A stretch of 64,000 bases of DNA from Notospermus geniculatus (lineage: Eukaryota > Nemertea > Pilidiophora > Heteronemertea > Lineidae). Shown here piece after piece: positions 33,453 to 43,077 of this stretch. The position numbers and the translations under genes were made by a program. How positions within the stretch are numbered: the first letter of the stretch is position 1; every line of letters starts with the position of its first letter. The notes under the pieces are model-generated. The model was not told the DNA's origin. It was given only the letters and a program-made list of their open reading frames with translations, and made no database searches. The DNA lies in the NCBI GenBank assembly GCA_002633025.1, contig NMRB01000113.1, forward strand, positions 519,854 through 583,853. Reading direction: 5' to 3'.

Positions 33453-33891
33453 AGTTTGACAGAAAAAATATACGCGCGATCAAAAAAAATTTTCCGCGAG
33501 CAGACGAATTCTAATGAAGTGTCTCCACCTATCGGCTAAAGATAGAACGCCCGGTCGAAACAACATGGCCCCGATGATGCGTGTTGCGGAATTCGGTATC
33601 GCCAAAACGCTGCGGTTTTCTGCAACTGTTGTGTAATTCTGCATCGCATCGATGCGGAATTCTGCATCTAGAAGGTAGAGTTGCGGAATTCCGTAGTTTC
33701 CCGAACTGAGGTAGTTTGTCCGTCTCCCGCATGGACGATGGCTAGTGCAAATATTGCTCCGCATACGTAGTACATGTACAAGTCTTTGTCGGCCCCTGAA
33801 AAAGCAAATACATTATGATGTACATGTCACACTTTACCCAAAGAAAAGCTACTAACAAATGCAGAAATACTGCCTCCAGTGTTTATCACTT

Positions 33892-34320
33892 TCATACATG
33901 TATTACGTGACTAGAATCAAACCGAAATATAAAAAAAACGTACATAGAGGGGTGGTCCACATGAGGGGTTTCACTGTACCATATCCTTAAGGGACTAGAA
34001 TTTTTTGAATCATCCGTCCCAGCAAATATTCCACCATTGCGTAGTTCTTGCAGAATCAGTGTGAAGAATTCATGAGATGGACCTCCGCCATCTACTGCTC
34101 CTTCTGCCTTACCAACATCGTCCATGAATTTCACACTTAATGGTCTTGCAGGATTGAATCTCTTCCTCAGAATGCATCTGCCGGCTCCGTCGAGAAGCTT
34201 TCCTCTCACTGCATTAATCAAAGTAGCGGGCTCTGTTTCGTCTACCATGCTTTTGAGCTGTGTGATTAACTCGGCAAGGGACCTTTCTTCGGAAGGTCTG
34301 AAGTGCAATCATCACCATAC
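33892..34320 (-). pseudogene. HECT-domain exon, N-lobe start
   Basis: Encodes HFRPSEERSLAELITQLKS, LINAVRGKLLDGAGRCILRK, FNPARPLSVKFMDD and AEGAVDGGGPSHEFFTLIL. The last matches the start of the HECT N-lobe (GxDGGGPxxEFF). The catalytic Cys of the C-lobe is not in the window: the 7.6-kb transposon begins 180 bp downstream of the exon and no C-lobe is found beyond it. Together with the UIM exon upstream this is a G2E3-like HECT ubiquitin-ligase gene of the type expanded in invertebrates. Confidence 0.7.
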
Positions 34321-34540
34321 CTGTAGATGTTTATAAAATCAAAACTTTTGATGAAATACAACTCTTCAACAACATAAGTACCATTTTTATCCAAATGAAA
34401 AAGTACAGATACACCCCTTTTTCCAGAAGCGTGATGACAATTAAGGTGGAGATAATGACAGTCAATGAATATTCAATCGTTATACCGTTTATATTTCCTG
34501 AAAGGTCATAATAAAAAACAAAGTGCCGTCAATACCATAC

Positions 34541-34651
34541 CCAGACTCTTGCAAACTCTCACGAATGCCCGCCTCTAGAGCTTCTCTGTCTGTCTCGTCT
34601 TCCTCCTCCTCGTCGGTACATTTAACATTAATAATAAGGTTTGAGTATAGT
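34541..34651 (-). CDS. UIM exon of the HECT-type gene
   Basis: A 111-nt exon bounded by TTTTTCCAG and GTATGG. It encodes a Glu/Asp run then DREALEAGIRESLQESG, a good ubiquitin-interacting motif (acidic patch, Ala, Ser). It precedes the HECT exon in the expected order. Confidence 0.6.
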
Positions 34652-34860
34652 CTGGAAAAACCTAATGACGTGTTAGACAATGAAAAAGAATAGAATTGCC
34701 GATTATTATTTCAAGAAAGCACGTGCTTTGTCGACTGGTGGGATTAAACAAAATCCATCACCGACACTGGACGTAAGGACTTCATTAGGTGAGATGTTCA
34801 CGTCTCACAGTTTCTAGCTGCAATAATGTTCCTGTACCGGTACATGTAACATTTTAAATA

Positions 34861-34980
34861 GTGAGCTTTCGCAACCGCCCGGTTAGGTCCTACGACTACG
34901 TTTATCTATTGTGCGAGTTGACTCGAACAATAGATAAACGTTGTTGTATGGGCCTAACCGGGTGGTTGCGAAAGCTCACT
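34861..34980. mobile_element. 120-bp MITE with TA duplication
   Basis: Starts GTGAGCTTTCGCAACC, ends with the reverse complement, TA on each side. Inner CGTTTATCTATTGT words also pair. Type as for Tc1/mariner MITEs. Confidence 0.8.
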
Positions 34981-35359
34981 AATAACGTCAAAGGAGCACG
35001 TACAAGTGTCTACGGAAAATGTCATCCGTGGATGGTCCTGGACTTTGTTGTGCGGCAGATCGAAGTGGCCTTGTCACTCGTTCTGTGGATGGCCCGGGAC
35101 GAGGTTCGGCTGATGATAGCGTTGGAGGCATTACAACACTCTGTCTAATCGTAACTTCCCCGGAAGGGCTGGTTGCAACGAACGATGCCGTTCTGTCTAC
35201 CTGTAGACATGGTATGCCTGGCAAGTATTCTGGGTCAGACTCCTCCTCTCCATTTCCACTGTCTGTCATGCTTGCCTCATCCATAAGAAGGTACAGTCGT
35301 ACAGCACCCGGCACCATCTTTTTGTATGTAGTACCTCGTCAACGTGAAGTCGCTGAGGT

Positions 35360-35820
35360 CGTCGCAAACGTTGTCATTATGGCCATTAACGATCTCTTCT
35401 GGAAAAGTTCAATGTTACCAACGACTGGGTTCACCCCATTTGGAAAAAAGCACCTTTCACAATCTCCAGTAAGAGTTGTCCACGCCAATATTGATAACGA
35501 TCATATTTTTATCCCCAAGAGGAGATTTAACCTGCTTCCATTGCCTTTTGCAAGGGTTGCTGACGGTTCCTTCGTCTTCATCTTTGCACAGGATACGCAG
35601 ACCGAATTGCACCACCCTGTGTGATCTTTAGGGCCTTCCTGCCTTACGTTTGGTGCCGGACAAATAGGTATCTTTCAAGGAACGCTTCACACACTGTCTC
35701 TTACTGCTCCTCAGTTCCAGGCTGCGATTGAGCTTCGTTTGCCCTCTTTTTTGCCTCCCGTCGCGTTCTGCCGCCATTCCGGTCACTTGCCATGCGGAAC
35801 CATTCACTTATTGCCTTCTC
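35360..35820 (-). pseudogene. Exon fragments, paralogue 2 (GDKN motif) plus duplicated block
   Basis: 35,576-35,820 is the partner of 11,475-11,730. Next to it, in the minus direction, comes DEDEGTVSNPCKRQWKQVKS, PLGDKNMIVINIG and then a PVVGNIELF-like segment after a stop, related to the fragment at 8,707-8,898. It appears to be a decayed gene with the order duplicated leader, GDKN exon. Family unknown. Confidence 0.4.
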
Positions 35821-35919
35821 ATCATATTAATGTGTGTGTGTCTGGGGAGGGGGTAAGTCACTCGAATGTATTTACTGCACTCTGTAATGTATTAATTTAC
35901 ATGAATAAAGATAATAACA

Positions 35920-36290
35920 ATAATAATAATAATTAGGAGGTAGGCCTGTAGACTCATGAGGCGTCGCCCGATATGCAGCAGCGAGACAACCTAAGTTATC
36001 ATCCCACTTTTTCTGCTGCCCTCTCATGTAGGCCTTGATCATGCGAACTAGGGTACATGTATGATTAAAACGTTCGGTCTGCCCATTGCACTTGGCATTG
36101 CCACTAGCTGGCCTAGTTTTCCAAATTTCTAACAACTTGCAAAGTTCAGCAAAGAGATGACTCTCATAGTTCCGTCCTCGGTCACTATGAAGTTCCAATG
36201 GACAACCAAAACGAGCTATGACTTCATTAAGAATACGATCAGCACATTCAAGTGAATGCACTTTGATCAGGGATCGCAAAATTCTACATT
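35920..36290 (-). pseudogene. Ty3/gypsy integrase core fragment
   Basis: Encodes ADRILNEVIARFGCPLELHS, DRGRNYESHLFAELCKLLEI, GQTERFNHTCTLVRMIKAYM and AAYRATPHESTGLPPN, the second half of a retroviral-type integrase core: the catalytic Asp in HSDRGRN, the Glu in GQTERFN, and the YRATxHxSTG region. The HPQS-type segment before GQTERF is altered. It ends in an AAT-repeat. The upstream part of the same frame (36,290-36,555) is unrelated and partly a copy of 38,272-38,340, so the frame is a chimera. Confidence 0.75.
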
Positions 36291-36638
36291 CTGATAATCT
36301 GCATAAACATGTTGTTTTGGGGAGGCAATATATTCTTGCTGCTGGTGAAGACGACCTCTCAGGTGTCAACTGCTGTCGTAACACAGGTCTGGGGAACACA
36401 GTGCCAGAGGTTGATGCTACTGGGGATGCAGGAGGTACAGGTGAACGCGATGTGAATGACGGTGTTGGCGATAGGATTCTTGGTGGTTCAGCCAACACGG
36501 TTGATTTTTCTGCCCACCATCCTTCTGTTTCCCTTTTCGCTTGGCATTCACCCAAGAATCTTCTTCATCACACGTTGATGACGACTCTGAATCAGATGAG
36601 ACGTATCTTCTGGTTGGCCTGAAAATTGGTTCCATTTC

Positions 36639-36940
36639 TTATGTTTTGTAAATCTCATGACTTGTACCATCGCTGGTTCCAACTGCATTTGGGAACGTAT
36701 CCCACACATTTCTCATGGTATTCCATTCCTCTTCATCGGGGCATCTTATCTCCCCTGTTAGAGTGTCCCACTGCACACCAGTCATTTTCCTCGTCACTCT
36801 CGGGGCTGTTGGTTCACTCACATCAAACAGCATAGTGAGTGAGTTGAAATCGGGATATTTTCGCAGCCAAACTAAAGTCATCAACAAACGGTTGGCATCA
36901 TCTAGCATCCTCATTCTCCTCCGTCAAAGCTCCTTGAATT
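36639..36940 (-). pseudogene. HARBI1/IS5-like transposase N-terminal fragment
   Basis: LLMTLVWLRKYPDFNSLTML, FDVSEPTAPRVTRKM, then NVWDTFPNAVGTSDGTSHEI. The helix-turn-helix followed by FPNAVGxxDGTSHEI is the start of a DDE_Tnp_4-type nuclease; the Asp in SDGTS is the first catalytic residue. The frame ends right after. Harbinger or ISL2EU type cannot be separated. Confidence 0.65.
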
Positions 36941-37110
36941 TATCTAATGACGACACCTTAACTAACCAGTCAATGACTTCTGGGGTGATTTGTACATTAT
37001 GAGCAGCAGATACATGTACATCTTCTCTGTTTGGAAGAAGAGCTTGCACTCATCGATGCAAGGCTTGTTTTCATCTATCCAATCCATCGATCCCATTATC
37101 ACCAGCGTGG

Positions 37111-37187
37111 CAAAATATGCTTGTTGCCCGGGAGACACAGACCAGCACCGTGCTGGTCTGTGTCTCCCGGGCAACAAGCATATTTTG
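37111..37187. repeat. 77-bp perfect palindrome
   Basis: 38 bases, one central base, then the exact reverse complement (starts CAAAATATGCTTGTTGCCCG). No mismatch at all, so it is very young or maintained. No clear target duplication. Confidence 0.9.
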
Positions 37188-37769
37188 GTAGGACACCAGG
37201 AATTCTCTTAAGTCAGCTTCTTTCCATGTCTGTTGAAAAAGGAAAATGCCAATTCAATGTAAACTGGAAATATTATTAAATATAATGACCTCCGCTGACA
37301 GTGACTCTGTTTTCATAGGGGCGACATCACAGATTGTAGACTGTACTAAGTTACGGGAATTATGTGACCCGTCATACCAAAGTTTTGTCAATTTCAGTAG
37401 GCCTAGGCTGATTTTCTTTCTTTTGTCTTTTAGACCCGGGTCGTCCCTGGACTTGAAAAAAGCACATCGTGCACTTACACCTATTTTCAGTGCATTCCAA
37501 AACTAATGACAATCAGCTCACCGAGTCTAATAGACACAGGGTTTTTAAACACAGGTCTATTCGACACAGCAAAAATAGGTGTACGCACAACCAGGGTTCT
37601 CCCGGGGTTTTGGATAGGTGGAAGTACATGTACTGTTATTGCTTCAAATTTCGTGTTACATACATGTAAGTTTCACAAAGTTTATATGCATTACCAGGTA
37701 ATTCCCAGCATATTTGAGGATGGTTCCTGGTAATATTCAATAGGCCTACCTGACCTCAGTATTCTTATC

Positions 37770-37983
37770 TTATTTCACCACAGGGTGAACAGAAGCAATA
37801 CGCACCTCATCAGGATCCAGTATGGAAAGAACAATGGGTTTCTTCTCCCCGAACGTATCATCAATCACGGACTGTCCCATTTCTTTCACGTCGTCATTGA
37901 CAAGCACTGCCCGAACGTCATTCTCTTCGAACACCTTCTTTGTGCTTGTCTCCTCGACTAACTTCGGGTTCCTTATTAAGGCA
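37770..37983 (-). CDS. HECT-type gene exon upstream of the UIM
   Basis: Begins after GTATTCCAG (acceptor) and encodes SALIRNPKLVEETSTKKVFE, NDVRAVLVNDDV, VIDDTFGEKKPIV and LDPDEVRIASVHPVV. I recall this segment from the middle of invertebrate HECT ligase genes, before their UIM. It may leave through a GTGAAA donor at about 37,779. Open frame. It supports one HECT gene reading from 38.0 to 33.9 kb on the minus strand. Confidence 0.5.
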
Positions 37984-38021
37984 CTGGAATACAAAAAGCC
38001 TCTGTTACAATAGACTCTATC

Positions 38022-38236
38022 ACTCCAAAAGAGCGCAGCACCTGACGGGACAGCGTCATGACGTCCCGCACGTCATTTCTGAACGCATGACGCGACTTGA
38101 AAAAAAATCCGGTTGTTTCAGCGATCATGACGTCGTGAAACAATCTGATTTTTTTTTCGTCTCGCCTAAAAACATCATGAAGTGACGTGCGGGACGTCTT
38201 GGACGCTGTCCCGTCAGGTGCTGCACTCTTTTAGAG
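38022..38236. mobile_element. Foldback MITE
   Basis: Arms begin CTCCAAAAGAGCGCAGCACC and pair with the right end; inner arms contain TGACGGGACAGCGTC and TGACGTGCGGGACGTC words. Target duplication not seen. From 38,340 to 38,860 I see no gene. Confidence 0.75.
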
Positions 38237-38866
38237 GAATATCCTGTATTAACTGCAGCTATGTGTTCCCGAGTGGCAAAATTCTACATTCTGATAATCT
38301 GCATTAACATGTTGTTTTGGGGTTTTTACTGGGAGGCACTTGGTACTCTGACTTACAGAAATCCAACATTTGCACATTTTTACCACATCAGGGTCTTCAA
38401 ATTATGGTAAACTAGGATACCAGCTAGTATTTCCCCTGGGAATAGTCCCCTAAGTATTCCCAATAACTAGATCTGCCATGTTTCACTACTCTCCATTCCA
38501 CTTCTGAGTGGCCTCCATAACGGCTGGGTCGAATTTGATGAAAGAGATGTCAGTCGACTTGTCTGACTTGGCAGTATCTTATTATGTAAGTGTCATTATT
38601 TCACAGAAGTTAAGTCATTGAAATTGACAGAAATGTCCTTAAATAGGCCAAATAATGTCATCGCGAGCGCCAATCGAGGAACGTCAGATTGGTCTATTTG
38701 TTTGGGGGGGGAGGGGGGAGCCTTTCAGACAGTTTTCATCTGGTCTCGCTTTATTCCATGCGGACAAGAGATTTATTGTCCGTCCGATGAATAAAATTGC
38801 ATTTAGTCAAATATAGCAACAAGAAACATCCACATTTACAGGAGACTGAAGATGGAAGACCCTGAA

Positions 38867-38978
38867 CTATAAAATGAAGACCACACTACATGTATTATAA
38901 AACAAAGACCCAACTCTATAATACGAAGACCCCACTACTATAAAACGAAGACCCAACTATAAAACGAAGACCCCCACT
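38867..38978. repeat. Short tandem repeat (ACGAAGACCC units)
   Basis: About five irregular units of 18-24 bp containing TATAAAACGAAGACCCAACT. Confidence 0.8.
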
Positions 38979-39042
38979 AGTGTCATGAATGAGGAGACGT
39001 CGATAATGACGTGCAGGGTCCATGAATGAAAGTTCCATTTAA

Positions 39043-39775
39043 TCAAGCTGCCACCAGTTCATTCAGCAGGGAACATTCTTGTTCTTTCTTAATTACCTCC
39101 ACTACAGCTTGATCAATGGGGCGGGAAGACTTAGACAGTTCTTCGAGCAAACGATTTCGCTCTTGAGCAAGCTTATGTTGCTCAACAATAGGGAGTTTTC
39201 GCAAATCTGACGNGTAAGAAAACCTCCTCGGCCTCTTTTATATTCTTTACACCCGTCACAATGACTTTACCAGAGGTAAAAATAGTAAAATTAAGACGAT
39301 CAATCTTTATCATGGCTGCCGGAAATATCTCAGGTTCATAAATTGCATTTTGTAAGAGGGAAAAGTCTTTAAGCTTGATTCTTTTACCGAGAGAATAAGT
39401 GGCGGTCATTGTTTGCAGTTTAATATGGCTTAAGTTTACGTGATTGCCTAGGCGTTGAACTCTTCTCGCCCACTGTCTGACGGATCTAATAGCTGCAGCC
39501 TTTGAATTAGCACCATAACATACAATATTACCGTTTTTGAACAAAAGACAGGTAGAAAGTATCCGTTTCGATTTTAAAATCGCACCACTAAAAACAGAAG
39601 GATTATAGATAATGTTTGCCATGGTTTTGGCTAACCGAGATAAGTCCATTTCACAATTCAGACGAGCCGTGTAGACGATGTTGACGGGGCGAAGCATCGC
39701 GAACAAATGAACAAGTTTATAATGGAGAGCTATGGAAGAACTGAAAAAACGAGGGTATTTCCCGCATCTTTTCAA
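39043..39775 (-). CDS. TATA-binding-protein-like gene (frame break at an N)
   Basis: Two tandem TBP repeats. Repeat 1: RPVNIVYTARLNCEMDLSRL, IIYNPSVFSGAILKS, LLFKNGNIVCYGANS and WARRVQRLG. Repeat 2: YEPEIFPAAMIKIDR, FTIFTSGKVIVTGVKN and EAEEVF. The four Phe that intercalate into the TATA box in TBP have counterparts: VFSG, LLFKNG, EIFPA and TIFTSG. After EEVF an unresolved base (39,213) coincides with a frame change. The next frame gives a 55-residue charged tail ending LLNELVAA and a stop. Length is close to the TBP core. It lies 190 bp downstream of the polymerase gene on the same strand, so I infer one virus-like module. It could bring its own promoter recognition. Confidence 0.75.
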
Positions 39776-39968
39776 CGCAACTGAAAATCAAGACGATAAC
39801 AGGGCGAAGCATTCTCGCTCAAACGAACAAGTTTATAACTGCAGAATTAAGAACTCTATGCATGATCTGTACGTGGCATTTCTACATGCGAACTAAACAG
39901 CGAAAAAAATATCTATTTTAGTGGATCCAACGTTTTACCAACGTTTATTAAATCGCCAGAAAAGGAGA

Positions 39969-42727
39969 TCAATAGCCATAGGGTAGAGTGTTGAAATTCT
40001 CTACCAACACGCGTTTATTATAGACTATTCGATAGTCTTTATGTTCATCACGCGAGACAATGGTATTATTTTTTTTCCGTTTTATTCGGTGCGGAAAGTG
40101 GACTGTCTTTTTCTCGGCCGAAGCGCTCACAACCGTTTCGGCCATGGACTGAAAGTTGATGGTTTCCGCTGTGCGATGGTTAAGGGTAAAACCTTTCACT
40201 TTGCAGACTGTTTTGCCCGAGTTTTTTAATTTATACGCGTAATTTTTTGGTCCCGCGGAGACAAAGACGGAAATTGAATCACCACCTAACTCGTCGGTTA
40301 AGTCCCCAAGATAGTTTCCCGTTGGAGGGTTATAAACATCATTTTTGTGGATATATATGACAGAATCGGTGTCATAATGCAAAACTCGTTCACCAAGGGG
40401 TTGCAAAATTGAATATAATTTCAACCGCGCATGGGCTGTTGTATACGCTGCTATTACGACGTTTGTATTTTTACTCGGATCCACAAATTCTTCGGAATCT
40501 TGATACTGGATCCGAATGACATTGTCATTGACGATGTAGAGGTCTTTGACGACCTTAGAGCGATCTTGAAACAATCTGAACATTTCGGCCGGGTCTTTAA
40601 TCATGACCGTTTTTTTCAAATTAGTTTTTTGGCCAAATTTTCCCCAAAGGGAATTCAAACAAAATTTACTTAATGCCCGAAGGCCAGGGTTAAAAACGAT
40701 ATTATCTTTGTCCAATCGGACCCCCTCCTTCTCATAATAATTATCAATATATTTGGCCAAGTCCTCAGGTGTCTGGCACCAGGTGGGTTTACCGCTGGCC
40801 TCCTGTTTTAATTTTAAAAAGCAATTAATATATTCCGTGAAGAGCCCTCCCTTCTTTTCCTTTGGGTCATACTGGGTGGTTTGGGGAAAATGCCACACTT
40901 CATGTACGGACTGTATGACATATCCTAATTCGAGGGCTTTTTTCAATTCAACGCTGACCCACGTGCCGTGCAATGCACGTTCGGCATCAGCGTGCCGACA
41001 TTTACCCTGATGCTGGGATTCGGCACAGGTCCTACAGAGCGGAAACGTTAATTTATTATGACACCGGTATGGTAATAATGGGTGGTATAATTTTCGTGGC
41101 GGTAAAATGGAGCATTTAATGAGACCTTCAAACTCTGAAATGTCTGTGCCTAAATTTTCTTTTCTGATTTCAGGATGACCCAAAGGAAAAGAACAATATT
41201 TGTTCACCCACGGATAAAGCGAACAAACATCCACGTACTGCACTGTTTCGTCGCCACTCGGCTCATAATAGAGGCGGGTGGCATTAGTTCGCCCCCCGAA
41301 AAACGCATCGCGCGGATCAAGCGGTGAATATGGTGCAAGAGTGTTAACGAACGTGGCCATTTCAACATCTTGCTTCATGAGAGCATCATACTGACACTCC
41401 CACATAACGTTCACGGTGTATCCTTGCCGACGCAAATAATCATTTCGTACAAGAAATGCCTCGTACAGATCATGCATAGACACCCCATTCACAGGATTTT
41501 TCAGATCGCGATCCTTCATGCAGTCTATATGCCCGTGCCAAAGGCAGCCGGCAAATTCGAATACTGTTTTTTCATGAATACCGTCGACCTTGTAGGGTCC
41601 TATTTTTCGTTCGCCCACATTCCCCGCGTGCTGCATCGGGATACCCTCCTTGTGGGCCACCCATTTAAGCCAACAGAGCCCCTTATGAGACTGGTTGTCT
41701 CGTGGAGTGTAGCCTTGCGGAGGGATGATAGCGATTGTCTCCGCTTTCAGGAAATTGGCGCGAAAAACAAGGTTACAGGCCGAGGCGATTGTTATTGATT
41801 GTTTAAACGGGTCTATTCCGTTCGAAATGTCCATAAAGATGGAGCGAAATCTACCGACGCAACGTCTTAAAACGTCCACATCGGAAATACAATAAGCCAA
41901 CAAGTCATGTTGTAAATTAAAAATGTCCCCGGAATGGTCGTCATACCATTGAGTGAATGTTTGGCGCTCTTTGGGCGACATACCATCCGGATCATAGTAT
42001 TCAATGGAAGGGATTTTCCCTTCGTATTGTTGATTTTCAGGTGTATTGAAAAGATGCGGGAAATAACCTTTTTTTAATTCTTCCAAGCCAAATGTGGGTG
42101 GTAATTTTCGCAAGGCCATTGGCATGAAATTGATGCTATCGACAAACTTTATGGACCCTGCCTCCAAACTTAGTACTTTTTCATCCCATTCATAATGACC
42201 TGAGGGATAATGGCATTTTTGTATAAATAGTCCAATATAAAATACGAGTCAAACCCTTTGAAATTGTGGCAAATTGCCGTAGCATTTTGCTGGAACAACC
42301 AGTGGCAAAATTCTTCATTACAGTGAGCCCCCGCAAATGACAGTTCTTGGCATTTACACTGACGACAGAACGACGACCTATCGACATTAAGACACTGCTC
42401 ACACACGTGATGTGCTACAACTAAATTAGGCACCAGTTCCTTTTCAGCATTTAACATGCATTCATAATCAAATATTATGAATGTGCGCTGATCTTTAGCA
42501 CCCTTTTTCTTAGGGATTGCCCGTTGACGCGGGGGCTCATTCAAATCTAAATCGGCATCCAAATCATTGAACTTGGCGCCAGGTTTGACTGGTTTAATAA
42601 AACATTTATGTGAAGGTAACACATTAATTTGACAAATCTTACAATATAGTTCCCCACACACGTGTTTCGCACTCCTTTCAACAACCTTACCACACACACA
42701 CTTTTTGTACCGCTGACAAGCAGACAT
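39969..42727 (-). pseudogene. Protein-primed DNA polymerase B (Polinton/Maverick type), exonuclease and polymerase region
   Basis: First frame (42,170-42,727): Cys-rich start, then IFDYECML (Exo I, residues 85-92) and NFKGFDSYFILDYL (Exo II). A one-base break at a short A-run near 42,177 shifts the frame. Second frame (39,969-42,167, 732 residues): YCISDVDVL (Exo III, about 92-100), a long spacer, YVDVCSLYP (motif A, 311-319), KFCLNSLWGKFGQ (motif B, 501-513) and HYDTDSVIYI (motif C, 597-606). All catalytic acidic residues of both activities are present. This is the polymerase of self-synthesising transposons and related animal viruses. It is joined upstream to the frame at 42,991-44,262. Confidence 0.9.
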
Positions 42728-43077
42728 TTGTCTGCCGCGTGATCGCTTGCCGTTCCCTGGTTGGCGAGAGGAAAATGTGGCATCGTTCCCCGCAGTGTAG
42801 CCTAAAATCTGGTTAAGAAATCGCAGAAAAAGCTAAAATGATGATAAAAAACATGAAGGCATCGGGTAGGCTACATTCCTCTATTCATACCATGTAAAAT
42901 AATATAGGTTTTTGGTATTTTTGTTATGATTTTTCGTATTTTTAAAAACATTTTGGGTCGTTTCATTTGGCTCGTTTCTTTTGAAACGTTTCAATGTTTA
43001 CATACTACCCCACACACACACTTTTTGTACCGCTGACAAGCAGACATTTGTCTGCCGCGTGATCGCTTGCCGTTCCC
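42690..43077. repeat. Direct repeat of about 68 bp flanking 250 bp of foreign DNA
   Basis: The block containing TTTTTGTACCGCTGACAAGC occurs at 42,690-42,757 and 43,007-43,077. The AT-rich DNA between is non-coding and ends the upstream polymerase frame in a stop soon after the second block. Confidence 0.85.

Larger units (their letters stand above)
26083..33708. mobile_element. 7.6-kb DNA transposon with three genes
   Basis: Terminal inverted repeats 26,083-26,111 and 33,680-33,708 match at 27 of 29 positions, starting CAGTTCGGGAAACT. AGGT flanks both ends (26,079-26,082 and 33,709-33,712). The subterminal word TGCGGAATTCTGCAAC and variants recur at 26,097-26,160, 28,150-28,228 and 33,585-33,690, as expected for transposase-binding sites. 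Inside: a plus-strand transposase-like gene (29,206-32,081) flanked by two minus-strand genes (HIRAN-like 28,341-29,134 and PHD-like 32,153-33,452). A 4-bp duplication with CAG ends would fit Academ or Chapaev-type superfamilies; I cannot decide. A foldback element (27,382-27,853) is nested in it. 26,170-27,300 holds no recognisable gene. Confidence 0.8.

Noticed and set aside
42170-42182. Frame change in the polymerase considered as programmed frameshifting
   Set aside because: It falls inside the exonuclease region at a short A-run with a stop right after. It is better explained by decay or a sequencing error, given the other damage in this gene.
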